Notes under the pieces: generated by a model
Databases searched by the model: none
The model's input: the letters and a program-made list of their open reading frames with translations, nothing else
What the model was told of the DNA's origin: nothing
Made by a program: the position numbers and the translations under genes
Shown: positions 1 through 6,625 of the stretch, in pieces
Layout of the letters: the number at the start of each line of letters is the position of its first letter
Position numbering within the stretch: the stretch's first letter is position 1
From: an uncultured Parabacteroides sp.
GTDB taxonomy: Bacteria > Bacteroidota > Bacteroidia > Bacteroidales > Tannerellaceae
Length of the DNA stretch: 7,715 bases
Reading direction: 5' to 3'
Assembly (NCBI GenBank): GCA_900547435.1
Contig: URGO01000146.1
Location: forward strand, 1-7,715

Positions 1-341
1 ATGGTCTCTTTAATTTCCAGCCGCCCCTTCTTCTGGATATAGCTTTTCAGGGTAATTCCCTCGATCAGCTCCATGACTATGTAATGAAGCTTTCCTTCAC
101 CGATAACATCGTAAACACTGACAATGTTCGGATGGGAAAGCCCGGCAGCAGACTGGGCTTCCATCTTAAACTTGCTGACAAAGCTGCTGTCGTTGCAGAA
201 TTCTTCCTTCCGGACCTTGATGGCCACCAGACGATTTAATTTATGACATTTGGCCTTGTAGACCACAGACATGCCGCCTGAGCCGATCTGCTCCAGGATT
301 TCATAGCGGTCCTGCAAAAATGTTCCGGGTCTCAGTATCAT
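1..341 (-). CDS. Ser/Thr protein kinase, PrkC/PknB type, N-terminal part (runs off the window)
   Basis: The minus strand is open from an ATG at 341 to the window edge, giving about 113 residues of a Hanks-type kinase N-lobe. Visible elements are the glycine-rich loop GSGGMSVVYKA (residues 20-30), the ATP-anchoring lysine in VAIK (K42), the helix-C glutamate in KMEAQ (E61), then HPNIVSVYDV and the hinge-region strand IVMELIEG. The catalytic loop, membrane segment and any PASTA repeats lie outside. The start codon overlaps the preceding stop as ATGA, as expected for translational coupling to a PP2C phosphatase gene, the prpC-prkC order of Firmicutes. VAIKVRKEEF carries Arg where I would expect Leu from memory of the family; this could be a variant or a sequence error. 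The protein style is clostridial, unlike the rest of the window. Family assignment is firm; belonging to the same genome is doubtful. Confidence 0.88.
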   Translation of the reverse strand, partial: MILRPGTFLQDRYEILEQIGSGGMSVVYKAKCHKLNRLVAIKVRKEEFCNDSSFVSKFKMEAQSAAGLSHPNIVSVYDVIGEGKLHYIVMELIEGITLKSYIQKKGRLEIKET

Positions 342-493
342 AAGCTCACCTCACTTATCTGCGGTTCCACAAGAACAACCGAAATGTTATCCAGTCCGCC
401 GCTGCGGTTTGCTGCATCCACCAGGGCTTTTGCCCGGCTTTCTACTCCATCCTCGGAACGAATAATATCTTCGATTTCCAGTTCATCCACCAT
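338..493 (-). other. C-terminal fragment of a PP2C-type Ser/Thr phosphatase (prpC/stp-like)
   Basis: The last 45 to 51 residues of the hybrid ORF match the end of PP2C (PPM) phosphatases: a helix (SRAKALVDAANRSG) followed by GGLDNISVVLVEPQ, in which the Asp of GGxDN (D232 of the ORF) is the classic late metal-binding residue. The stop TGA (338-340) overlaps the kinase ATG. The N-terminal phosphatase core with its DGMGG-type motif is absent. The join lies around 476-493, where the coding sequence for MVDELE would fit either parent protein. Recognition is by motif and by the kinase neighbour. Confidence 0.75.
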
Positions 494-1084
494 CGCCACG
501 GCGTAGTCTTCTACGGAAATATGGCTGTTACCGTTCTCATCCACAATAAGGTCATCTTTTCCCAAACGGAATTGTCCTGTCCGCTTTCCGGGTTCAAGCG
601 TACCTGCCGGAGAGAAGAAAACCCAATCGATGTCCTTTTCATTCATTAATGTGTTCAAGTAGAACTCGCCGAGCGACTTGACACCGCCCATGATGGCATC
701 AGGGATAGCTCCAGAATCAACCACCCGAAGCCCCGGAGCGCAGAACAACGTGCCTGCACCGCCCACACATAACAACCTTTTGACTCCCGATTTCTTGGCT
801 GCTTCCAAAATCAACGGATAATTGCGCAGGGTTTCCTCATAGATGTTCGGATTGCTCCACCCCGGATTGTATGCGCTGATAATGGCATCTTTGCCTTTGC
901 AGGCATTAACAAGAGCATCCGTATCGGCAACATCCGCCTTGACGATGCTAAGGTCAGGACTTAACACGCTCATCTTTTCAGGATTGCGCACCACTGCTGT
1001 TACTTTATGGCCTCTTGCCAACAACACGTTCAGGATAGCGGTTCCAACGAATCCGCTTGCTCCAATCAATGTTACATTCTTCAT
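338..1084 (-). CDS. NAD(P)-binding oxidoreductase (NmrA/SDR-like) with a foreign PP2C tail; hybrid ORF
   Basis: Residues 1-203 form a Rossmann-fold NAD(P)-binding protein of the NmrA/atypical-SDR type. The nucleotide loop is GASGFVG (8-14), followed by AVVRNPEK at 31-38, the conserved stretch ISAYNPGW, then LCVGGAGTLF and DWVFFSPAGTLEPG. From memory, Bacteroidales homologues end about ten residues after SVEDYAVAMVDELE with a basic, His-rich tail. Here that tail is replaced by about 45 residues that look like the C-terminus of a PP2C phosphatase, including GGLDNISVVLVE. The start ATG at 1084 fits the family N-terminus. The gene is divergent from an HxlR regulator, a common pairing for redox or electrophile stress enzymes. 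Substrate cannot be read from the sequence. The fusion is probably artefactual: the two parts are unrelated and the usual PP2C core is missing. Confidence 0.85.
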   Translation of the reverse strand: MKNVTLIGASGFVGTAILNVLLARGHKVTAVVRNPEKMSVLSPDLSIVKADVADTDALVNACKGKDAIISAYNPGWSNPNIYEETLRNYPLILEAAKKSGVKRLLCVGGAGTLFCAPGLRVVDSGAIPDAIMGGVKSLGEFYLNTLMNEKDIDWVFFSPAGTLEPGKRTGQFRLGKDDLIVDENGNSHISVEDYAVAMVDELEIEDIIRSEDGVESRAKALVDAANRSGGLDNISVVLVEPQISEVSL

Positions 1085-1202
1085 AATTATACATATTAAA
1101 AAGTTTATTGCTTACCAAAAGTTTCTTTGTTTCTTTTACACCGCAAAATTGGGAAGAGTTTTTTAATCCTACAAATAGGTACTTATACATCAGATACTTA
1201 CA

Positions 1203-1210
1203 CAAAAGTA
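1203..1210 (-). promoter_or_regulatory. Candidate -7 element for the oxidoreductase gene
   Basis: The minus strand reads TACTTTTG, an exact fit to the Bacteroidota -7 consensus TAnnTTTG, about 118 bases before the ATG at 1084. I did not find a good TTTG -33 box at the usual 19-21 base spacing, so support is partial. It overlaps the left arm of the inverted repeat at 1206-1234. Confidence 0.35.
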
Positions 1211-1234
1211 ACCATTATTGTATATGAGTTACTT
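1206..1234. promoter_or_regulatory. Candidate operator: inverted repeat AAGTAAC-N15-GTTACTT
   Basis: A perfect 7-bp inverted repeat lies in the divergent intergenic region, its left arm overlapping the putative -7 box of the oxidoreductase gene. Further TACTTA copies occur at 1180, 1195, 1230 and 1285, the last running into the regulator's own -7 box. HxlR proteins are dimeric winged-helix regulators that commonly bind dyads next to a divergently transcribed target, so this is a plausible binding site. The assignment is inferred from position and symmetry only. Confidence 0.4.
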
Positions 1235-1265
1235 ACAGACAAAAATATTTTTAAAAAAAAGTTTC

Positions 1266-1296
1266 TTGCAGCTCTAAAGGAATTTACTTACCTTTG
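1266..1296 (+). promoter_or_regulatory. Candidate Bacteroidota promoter for the HxlR regulator gene
   Basis: TACCTTTG at 1289-1296 matches TAnnTTTG exactly and lies 26 bases before the ATG at 1323. A TTGC at 1266-1269, inside TTTCTTGC, sits 19 bases upstream and can serve as a relaxed -33 (TTTG) element. The TACTTA at 1285-1290 overlaps the -7 box, so the regulator could repress itself. Confidence 0.5.
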
Positions 1297-1322
1297 TATA
1301 GCGAATTGAAACACATTATATT

Positions 1323-1697
1323 ATGGATAGAACAACGATAGAAGATGCCCTGTTTCCGGACTGCCCGATACGGAATATCTTGGCAAGGCTTTGTGACAAA
1401 TGGTCTCTTTTGGTCATCTACACGCTGAACAAGGCGGACAAGGAAACAATACGTTTCAAAGAGTTGCAGCGGGAAATCCCCGACATATCGCAGAAGATGT
1501 TGACGGTCACTTTGCGGACACTGGAAGATGACGGCTATGTCATCCGTACCGTATATCCCGAAGTTCCTCCAAGAGTAGAATATGCACTGACATCTCGGAC
1601 ACATTCTTTACTTCCGCATATCAATGCGCTGATAGAATGGGCATTGGAAAATAAAGACGCGATTATAAAAGACAGGAGAAAAGCTTGTAAAAAATAA
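1323..1697 (+). CDS. HxlR-family winged-helix transcriptional regulator
   Basis: This 124-residue protein is full length for the HxlR (DUF24) family and is almost entirely the winged helix-turn-helix domain. The signature DCPIRNIL appears at 13-20 and ARLCDKWSLLVIYTL at 21-35. The region FKELQREIPDISQKMLTVTLRTLEDDGYV holds the recognition helix, and PPRVEYALT forms the wing. The Cys in the CPIRNIL position (C14) is the conserved cysteine that some family members use as a thiol or disulfide switch for electrophiles and oxidants; C24 is a second cysteine. It is transcribed away from the oxidoreductase gene, its likely target. The ATG at 1323 has no Shine-Dalgarno sequence, which is normal for Bacteroidota. 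The inducer is unknown. Confidence 0.9.
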   Translation: MDRTTIEDALFPDCPIRNILARLCDKWSLLVIYTLNKADKETIRFKELQREIPDISQKMLTVTLRTLEDDGYVIRTVYPEVPPRVEYALTSRTHSLLPHINALIEWALENKDAIIKDRRKACKK

Positions 1698-1737
1698 TAC
1701 CATTTCCTGAAGAATGTTTTCTTAGAAAGGGCCAAAC

Positions 1738-1790
1738 AAAAAAATCGCAGAGGATCGGAGTCCTTATTTTACCCCTGATCCTCTGCGATT
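1738..1790 (-). terminator. Intrinsic terminator of ftsY, probably shared with the convergent HxlR gene
   Basis: A perfect 14-bp stem pairs 1743-1756 (AATCGCAGAGGATC) with 1777-1790, enclosing a 20-base loop. On the minus strand the stem is followed by a run of T (A7 at 1738-1744 on the plus strand, partly within the stem), making a standard rho-independent terminator 46 bases beyond the ftsY stop. On the plus strand the stem is followed by ATTAACCTA, a weak T tract, so termination of the HxlR gene is likely less efficient. Confidence 0.85.
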
Positions 1791-1835
1791 AACCTACCTT
1801 ATGACGCGAAAGTGTGTTATAACGAAATTACCCCA

Positions 1836-2789
1836 TCACTCTCCAAAAAGCGAGTTCACAAATTCGCGTTTCCGAAAGACCTGCAAATCCTCCATTCCCT
1901 CACCCAAGCCAATATACTTGACCGGAATGCGGAACTGGTCTGAAATACCAATCACGACACCACCTTTTGCCGTCCCGTCCAACTTGGTTACCGCCAAGGC
2001 ATTGACTTCGGTTGCAGCTGTAAATTGTTTAGCTTGCTCAAAAGCGTTCTGCCCGGTCGAGCCATCCAGAACCAACAAAATCTCATGAGGAGCATCCGGA
2101 ATAACCTTCTTCATGACGTTTTTAATCTTCGTCAATTCGTTCATCAGATTGATTTTGTTGTGCAGACGTCCTGCGGTATCAATAATCACCACATCCGCAT
2201 TGTTCGCCTTGGCCGAACTTAACGTATCAAAAGCCACCGAAGCCGGGTCGGAGCCCATCTTCTGCTTCACTACAGGCACATCCACACGTTCGCCCCAGAT
2301 AACCAACTGCTCTACGGCCGCTGCACGGAAGGTATCAGCTGCTCCGAGATAAACACTTTTTCCGGCCTTCTTGAACTGATAGGCCAGCTTACCGATAGTC
2401 GTGGTTTTACCGACACCGTTCACCCCTACAACCATGATGACATACGGCTTCTTGTCTTCCGGCAAAGTAAAAGCATCGCCATCCTGCGTATTATTCTCCG
2501 TCAAAAGGTTTGCGATTTCATCGCGCAAGATTGCCGTCAGTTCCGAAGTGGTCACATACTTATCGCGAGCCACACGCTTTTCGATTCGGTCGATAATCTT
2601 CAACGTCGTTTCCACACCGACATCCGAAGTAATCAGGACCTCTTCCAAATTGTCCAGCACATCGTCATCCACCTTGCTCTTACCCGCTATCGCTTTGGTA
2701 ATCTTGGTGAAGACATTCTCTTTTGTTTTGGAAAGACCTTTGTCTAATGTTTCCTTCTTCTCTTTACCGAAAAAGCTAAATATACCCAT
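1836..2789 (-). CDS. ftsY: Signal recognition particle receptor FtsY
   Basis: FtsY is the GTPase that docks the SRP-ribosome complex at the inner membrane for co-translational insertion. The 317 residues hold a short amphipathic N-terminus (MGIFSFFGK), a helical N domain (about 15-100) and the SRP-type G domain. Motifs in order are P-loop GVNGVGKT (122-129), DTFRAAA (152-158) in the SRP-specific insertion box, DTAGRLH (204-210), TKLDGTAKGG (268-277) for guanine binding and closing of the site, and GLGEGMEDL (294-302). There is no long acidic A domain, as in many short FtsY proteins. GLGEGMEDLQVF near the end and the DTFRAAA box fit FtsY, and the lack of an M domain excludes Ffh. It lies 60 bases downstream of the helicase gene on the same strand, so co-transcription is possible. 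No clear ribosome binding site is seen. Confidence 0.97.
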   Translation of the reverse strand: MGIFSFFGKEKKETLDKGLSKTKENVFTKITKAIAGKSKVDDDVLDNLEEVLITSDVGVETTLKIIDRIEKRVARDKYVTTSELTAILRDEIANLLTENNTQDGDAFTLPEDKKPYVIMVVGVNGVGKTTTIGKLAYQFKKAGKSVYLGAADTFRAAAVEQLVIWGERVDVPVVKQKMGSDPASVAFDTLSSAKANNADVVIIDTAGRLHNKINLMNELTKIKNVMKKVIPDAPHEILLVLDGSTGQNAFEQAKQFTAATEVNALAVTKLDGTAKGGVVIGISDQFRIPVKYIGLGEGMEDLQVFRKREFVNSLFGE

Positions 2790-2849
2790 ATTTTGACTTG
2801 ATTTATTGTTCTATTTCGTATGTGCGTGTAAAATTACACAAAAATGCTA

Positions 2850-5183
2850 TTATTTTATTACTTCAAGCCGCGCAAATTTCAGTAAAAGTTGCTTTTGCCC
2901 GAAATTATCAAACGCGACAATCGCTTTCCGGTTGTTTCCATCGCCTTCAAAAGCCAGCAACTCTCCTTCTCCGAAGCGACTATGCAATACCCGCGCACCT
3001 ACATGCAGACCGGCATAATCCGCCGATTCCGAATGCGGAGCGACCGATTCTGCCTCCGGGACAATCTTCGTCAAACGACGCGGCTTAGTGACCGGCTGAG
3101 CAGGTTCCCGGTAAGAAACAGTTTCAGGCTGACGAAGCGGAGAGGCAAATGCCGGACGCTGATACCGGCTCCGTTCTTCATCAAATGACGATTCCTCCTG
3201 ACGGGAGTAGGATGCCACCGGAACATCCATGTAGCTGCGGTCGATATCTTTCAAGAAACGGCTCGGCGTACACATGGTGGTCTGACCATTCTTGTAACGG
3301 CTCCGCGCGTAAGTAATGGTACAACTCTGTTCTGCCCGCGTAATCGCTACATAAAACAACCGGCGCTCCTCCTCTATCGCACGTATATCATCTTTCGACA
3401 TGGCCGACGGAAATAAATCTTCCTCTAACCCGACGATAAAAACATGCGGGAACTCCAGTCCCTTGGCGGCATGGATGGTCATCATCGTTATCTTGTCGGC
3501 AAACTCATCCTTATCATTATCCTGGTCGGTCAACAGGGCTACCTCGGCCAGAAAATCGTTCAGCGTGACACTGGCATTGTTTTCTTCGCGGCGGATTTCG
3601 CAGAACTCGACGATACCTTTCAGCAACTCCTGGATGTTCTCGACCTTACTGATACCCTCATTGGAACGGTCGGCCATCAAAGTCGCCATCAGTCCGCTTT
3701 GTTTAACCAGTTCGGTAGCGATGCCATCGGCCGGAATTTCGTTGCATTGACGGATAAACGGCTCCATCAGTTCGCGAAAAGCCGTCAGCTTCCTGGAGGT
3801 TCCGGTATTGATTTGCACGCCATATTCCAACGGAGATTCCAATACCGTCCACAAACTGACATTGTTTGTCGTGGCGGCATTTATCAGCTTATTCAATGTC
3901 GTATCGCCTATTCCGCGCGCCGGATAATTGATTACCCGCTTGAAAGCCTCCTCATCATGAGGATTCACCACCAGCCGGAAGTAGGATATCACATCTTTCA
4001 CCTCTTTACGCTGGTAAAAGGATAGTCCTCCATAAATGCGGTAAGGGATTCCCCGTTTACGCATAGATTCTTCCAAGATACGCGACTGGGCATTCGTGCG
4101 ATAAAGGATGGCAAAGTCGGCATAGCGGCTCCCTTTGAAACCGGCGCGCATCTCCTGAATCCTCGCCGCGACAATATAGGCCTCTTCATAATCGGACATC
4201 GCCGTAAACACCTTTATCTTGCTCCCCTCCTCGTTCTTCGAATAGACATTCTTTGGTATCTGCTTATTGTTCTTCTCAATCAGGCTATTGGCGGCGTTCA
4301 CAATGTTCTGCGTAGAGCGGTAATTGCGTTCAAGCTTGAATACCTTGCAGCCCGGATAGAGATTCTTGAAGTTCAGGATATTGTCAATGTTCGCGCCACG
4401 AAAGGAATAGATGCTTTGCGCATCGTCGCCCACCACACAGATATGACCGTTCCCGCCACACAGTCGCTGCACAATCAGATGCTGCGCGAAGTTGGTGTCC
4501 TGATACTCGTCTACCAAGATATATCGGAAAAAGCTCCGGTAACTCTCCAGCACATCGGGATTATCCCGAAAGAGAATATTCGTATAGAGCAGCAGGTCGT
4601 CAAAGTCCATCGCCCCGGCTTGTCGGCAACGATTCTGATAACGCTGGTAGATTTCGCGGACAAGCGGGACATTGGCACGGGTATCATTTTCCACCAATTC
4701 CTTATTCTGCCCGTAAGCCTGGGCGGTTATCAAGGCGTTCTTGGCGTTCGAGATACGGCTCTGTATCCATCCCGGGCGGTAGGTCTTATCGTCCAGCTGC
4801 ATCTCCTTGATAATCGTCTTGATGAGATTCTTCGAGTCTGTGGCATCATAAATGGTGAAGTTGGACGAGAATCCTATCCGCACAGCCTCCTTCCGCAAAA
4901 TCCGGGAGAAGATGGAATGGAAAGTTCCCATCCACAACCGCCTCGCGACATCCTCACCTACGATGCCGGCAATACGCGTCTTCATCTCGCGGGCCGCCTT
5001 GTTCGTGAAGGTCAACGCCAAAATAGAATAAGGAGGCAATCCGTTCTTCAGCAGCCAGGCTATCTTGTAAGTCAACACACGTGTCTTGCCGGACCCGGCC
5101 CCGGCAATCACCAAAGAGTGACCGTCGCAATAAAGCACGGCCTCGCGCTGGCTCTTATTTAACTCTGATAAATATTCTTCCAC
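2850..5183 (-). CDS. UvrD/PcrA-type superfamily 1A DNA helicase
   Basis: This 777-residue 3'-5' DNA helicase acts in repair and clearing of replication or transcription obstacles. SF1 motifs appear in order: Q motif LNKSQREAV (8-16), Walker A AGAGSGKT (27-34), Ia LTFTNKAA (57-64), Ib GTFHS (86-90), Walker B VDEYQDT (224-230), III GDDAQSIYSFRGA (252-264), IV LERNYRSTQ (284-292), V TIHAAKGLEF (569-578) and VI VAITRA (612-617). A charged, low-complexity linker (about 650-720) leads to a C-terminal Tudor-like fold with HVGARVLHSRFGEG, the module by which PcrA and UvrD contact RNA polymerase. The start is GTG at 5183: AAGGA sits about 8 bases upstream, and the next residues fit the usual N-terminus. 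Length is typical. Whether to name it uvrD or pcrA cannot be decided here. Confidence 0.95.
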   Translation of the reverse strand: MEEYLSELNKSQREAVLYCDGHSLVIAGAGSGKTRVLTYKIAWLLKNGLPPYSILALTFTNKAAREMKTRIAGIVGEDVARRLWMGTFHSIFSRILRKEAVRIGFSSNFTIYDATDSKNLIKTIIKEMQLDDKTYRPGWIQSRISNAKNALITAQAYGQNKELVENDTRANVPLVREIYQRYQNRCRQAGAMDFDDLLLYTNILFRDNPDVLESYRSFFRYILVDEYQDTNFAQHLIVQRLCGGNGHICVVGDDAQSIYSFRGANIDNILNFKNLYPGCKVFKLERNYRSTQNIVNAANSLIEKNNKQIPKNVYSKNEEGSKIKVFTAMSDYEEAYIVAARIQEMRAGFKGSRYADFAILYRTNAQSRILEESMRKRGIPYRIYGGLSFYQRKEVKDVISYFRLVVNPHDEEAFKRVINYPARGIGDTTLNKLINAATTNNVSLWTVLESPLEYGVQINTGTSRKLTAFRELMEPFIRQCNEIPADGIATELVKQSGLMATLMADRSNEGISKVENIQELLKGIVEFCEIRREENNASVTLNDFLAEVALLTDQDNDKDEFADKITMMTIHAAKGLEFPHVFIVGLEEDLFPSAMSKDDIRAIEEERRLFYVAITRAEQSCTITYARSRYKNGQTTMCTPSRFLKDIDRSYMDVPVASYSRQEESSFDEERSRYQRPAFASPLRQPETVSYREPAQPVTKPRRLTKIVPEAESVAPHSESADYAGLHVGARVLHSRFGEGELLAFEGDGNNRKAIVAFDNFGQKQLLLKFARLEVIK

Positions 5184-5234
5184 AATACAATCCTTTTTAT
5201 ATTAACAATTGGCAACTGTTGCGTTACCGGTCTA

Positions 5235-5840
5235 TTATTCCATTAAGTCATCGCGGCCACCCAGCCGGTAAACCGTACTCCGATGCACACCATACGCGCG
5301 GGCGATGTCAGACTTGGCTACATTCATCTCCTTGAGCTTGGCTATCTCCAGCTCACGGCCCGACAACTTATGCCCTGCCGTACGCCGTCCCTTCGGCCTC
5401 CCCAGGCTTCCCCCTTCCGCCTTACGCCGGGCAAGGGCCTCCTTGGTACGCTGCGAAATCAGCTCACGCTCTATCTCGGCCGACAATCCGAAAGCGAATG
5501 CCAGCACCTTCGAGGTCATGTCGTTGCCCAACCGATAGTTGTCCTTGATTGTCCACACCTGTATGCCGATGCGCATACACGTATGCAGGATACTCATTAT
5601 CATCAGCAGGTTGCGGCCCAGGCGGGATAGTTCCGCACAAATCAGCACATCGTTCTTCGCCATGACGGACGACAACAGATAGCCGAGTTTCCGCTTCTCC
5701 AAATCCTCTTTACCGGACACGATTTCCTCAATCCACTTGTCTACCTCGACCCCTTGTCGCAGGCAAAACTGGTTTATCTCGAAACGCTAGTTCTCGACGG
5801 ACTGCCTATCGGTACTGATTCGAATATATCCATAAATCAT
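5235..5840 (-). pseudogene. Serine recombinase / DNA invertase (Mpi/Hin type), interrupted by an amber codon
   Basis: Read from the ATG at 5840 the frame gives MIYGYIRISTDRQSVEN, then TAG (5787-5789), then continues RFEINQFCLRQG to a stop at 5235, 201 residues if the stop were Gln as in relatives. The catalytic serine is S9 (YIRIS). The active-site arginines lie in AELSRLGRN (R73, R76). The dimer helix follows at FGLSAEIERELISQRTKEAL, then a GRPKGRR hinge and a C-terminal HTH, SDIARAYGVHRSTVY. It closely resembles the Bacteroides Mpi invertase that flips capsule promoters. A downstream GTG (5720) opens 161 residues but lacks the serine nucleophile, so that product should be inactive in strand exchange, though it could still bind DNA. 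Nothing else in the frame is damaged, so the lesion is recent, a sequence error, or suppressed. It begins 5 bases after the HTH gene. Confidence 0.85.
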
Positions 5841-5845
5841 ACCTG

Positions 5846-6313
5846 TTACATTTTAAATAATAAATCGTAATGCTTAGGCCGATTACGGGTACGATAGGCG
5901 ATAGGCGAACAGCCCATCCATTTCTTAAAGTCGCGGGTGACCTGCTCGTTGCTGCACCCCAAATAAGCCGAAATCTCCCGGACCGTCATGTTCGTACAAG
6001 CCAAGAGCTCGCAAAACGCCAGCATTCGATATTCCAGCACGAAGGCGGAAATAGTCATTCCCGTCTTTGCCTTAAACAGGTTGCGCCCGAACAACGGATC
6101 GGATTCAAACAGGGCATAAATGCGGTCTGCCGTTATCTTTTTGCTTGTGGCCAGCACCTGCGCCACCCGGTCCATGTCCTCGTTGCCTGTGGGTGGAGGA
6201 GTTTTGTCTACCGTCACCATCTCCCAGACATTCGCGTCCTTTTCTACCATCTTCTGCCGCAACCGACTCACATAAATCTGCTGCGGCGTTATCCTATTTT
6301 CCTTTTTCTCCAT
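5846..6313 (-). CDS. Small AraC-type helix-turn-helix DNA-binding protein
   Basis: The 155-residue protein has a C-terminal AraC/XylS-like double HTH. The first HTH covers about 59-90 (KITADRIYALF...FGRNLFKAKTGMTISAFV). The second covers about 108-141 and contains MTVREISAYLGCSNEQVTRDF, KKWMGCSPIAYR being the usual end of the domain. The first 45 residues are polar and contain a Pro-rich patch (KTPPPTG); there is no ligand-binding domain, so an effector is not evident. The stop is 5 bases from the recombinase ATG, so the two are almost certainly one transcript, and this protein may control or assist the recombinase. An array of inverted repeats fills its upstream region. The exact family is not one I recognise; the fold call is solid, the function is inferred. 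Confidence 0.75.
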   Translation of the reverse strand: MEKKENRITPQQIYVSRLRQKMVEKDANVWEMVTVDKTPPPTGNEDMDRVAQVLATSKKITADRIYALFESDPLFGRNLFKAKTGMTISAFVLEYRMLAFCELLACTNMTVREISAYLGCSNEQVTRDFKKWMGCSPIAYRTRNRPKHYDLLFKM

Positions 6314-6369
6314 ACGTCAATCCATTTTGCGCGCAATATACAAATAAGTCTCAATCTTCCCATCATTTC

Positions 6370-6583
6370 TTTGAGGAAAACGAACATTTTACTCAAAGAA
6401 CATCTTTTTTTTTGAGAAATATAAACGTTTTCATCAAACATTATACCTACTCTTTGAGCGATACAAACATATTCCTCAAATCATTCACCTATTCTTTGAG
6501 AAGTATGAATGCAGAGCTCAAGTCTATTGCGTTTCTTTGAGAAATACGAACGTACAGCTCAAATATACTATACATTCTTTGAG
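6370..6583. repeat. Array of inverted TTTGAG/CTCAAA dyads with a 41/42-bp period
   Basis: TTTGAG starts at 6370, 6411, 6453, 6495, 6536 and 6578, steps of 41, 42, 42, 41 and 42 bases. Each of the first five is followed, 22 bases start to start, by an inverted partner: CTCAAA at 6392, ATCAAA at 6433, CTCAAA at 6475, CTCAAG at 6517 and CTCAAA at 6558. The sixth copy has no partner. The dyads are 28 bp with linkers of 13 or 14 bp, most ending in TTC or CTC. All five have AA at the exact centre, and the last has an inner palindrome TACG-AA-CGTA. The array fills most of the 312-base gap between the epimerase stop and the HTH gene start. I see no gene or clear promoter box in the gap. Confidence 0.9.
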
Positions 6584-6625
6584 ATATAAGATAACAAAGA
6601 AGGCAGGGAAGCGGAAACATTCGGC

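Noticed and set aside
2826..2839. GTGTAA-AA-TTACAC palindrome between the helicase and ftsY genes
   Set aside because: Short, AT-rich, with no T-run next to the stem suited to a terminator and no -7 element nearby. It could be a regulatory site, but there is no independent support.
4416..5162. Long plus-strand ORF (248 codons) opposite the helicase gene
   Set aside because: It is antisense to the conserved helicase motifs and its translation shows no family features; it is a shadow of GC-rich coding sequence.
5212..5222. GCAAC-T-GTTGC palindrome upstream of the helicase gene
   Set aside because: Five-base arms in a 51-base gap are not enough to claim a terminator or operator.
6145..6540. 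Plus-strand ORF whose C-terminal part shows a 14-residue repeat (YSLSDTNIFLKS, YSLRSMNAELKS)
   Set aside because: The repeat is a by-product of the 42-bp DNA array. Two of the five steps are 41 bp, which would break the frame, and the ORF's first half is the shadow of the HTH gene. Selection is on DNA spacing, not on a protein.
6370..6583. CRISPR array
   Set aside because: Conserved hexamers are only 6 bp, the intervening sequences of 13-16 bp are too short for spacers and similar to each other, and no cas genes are present.
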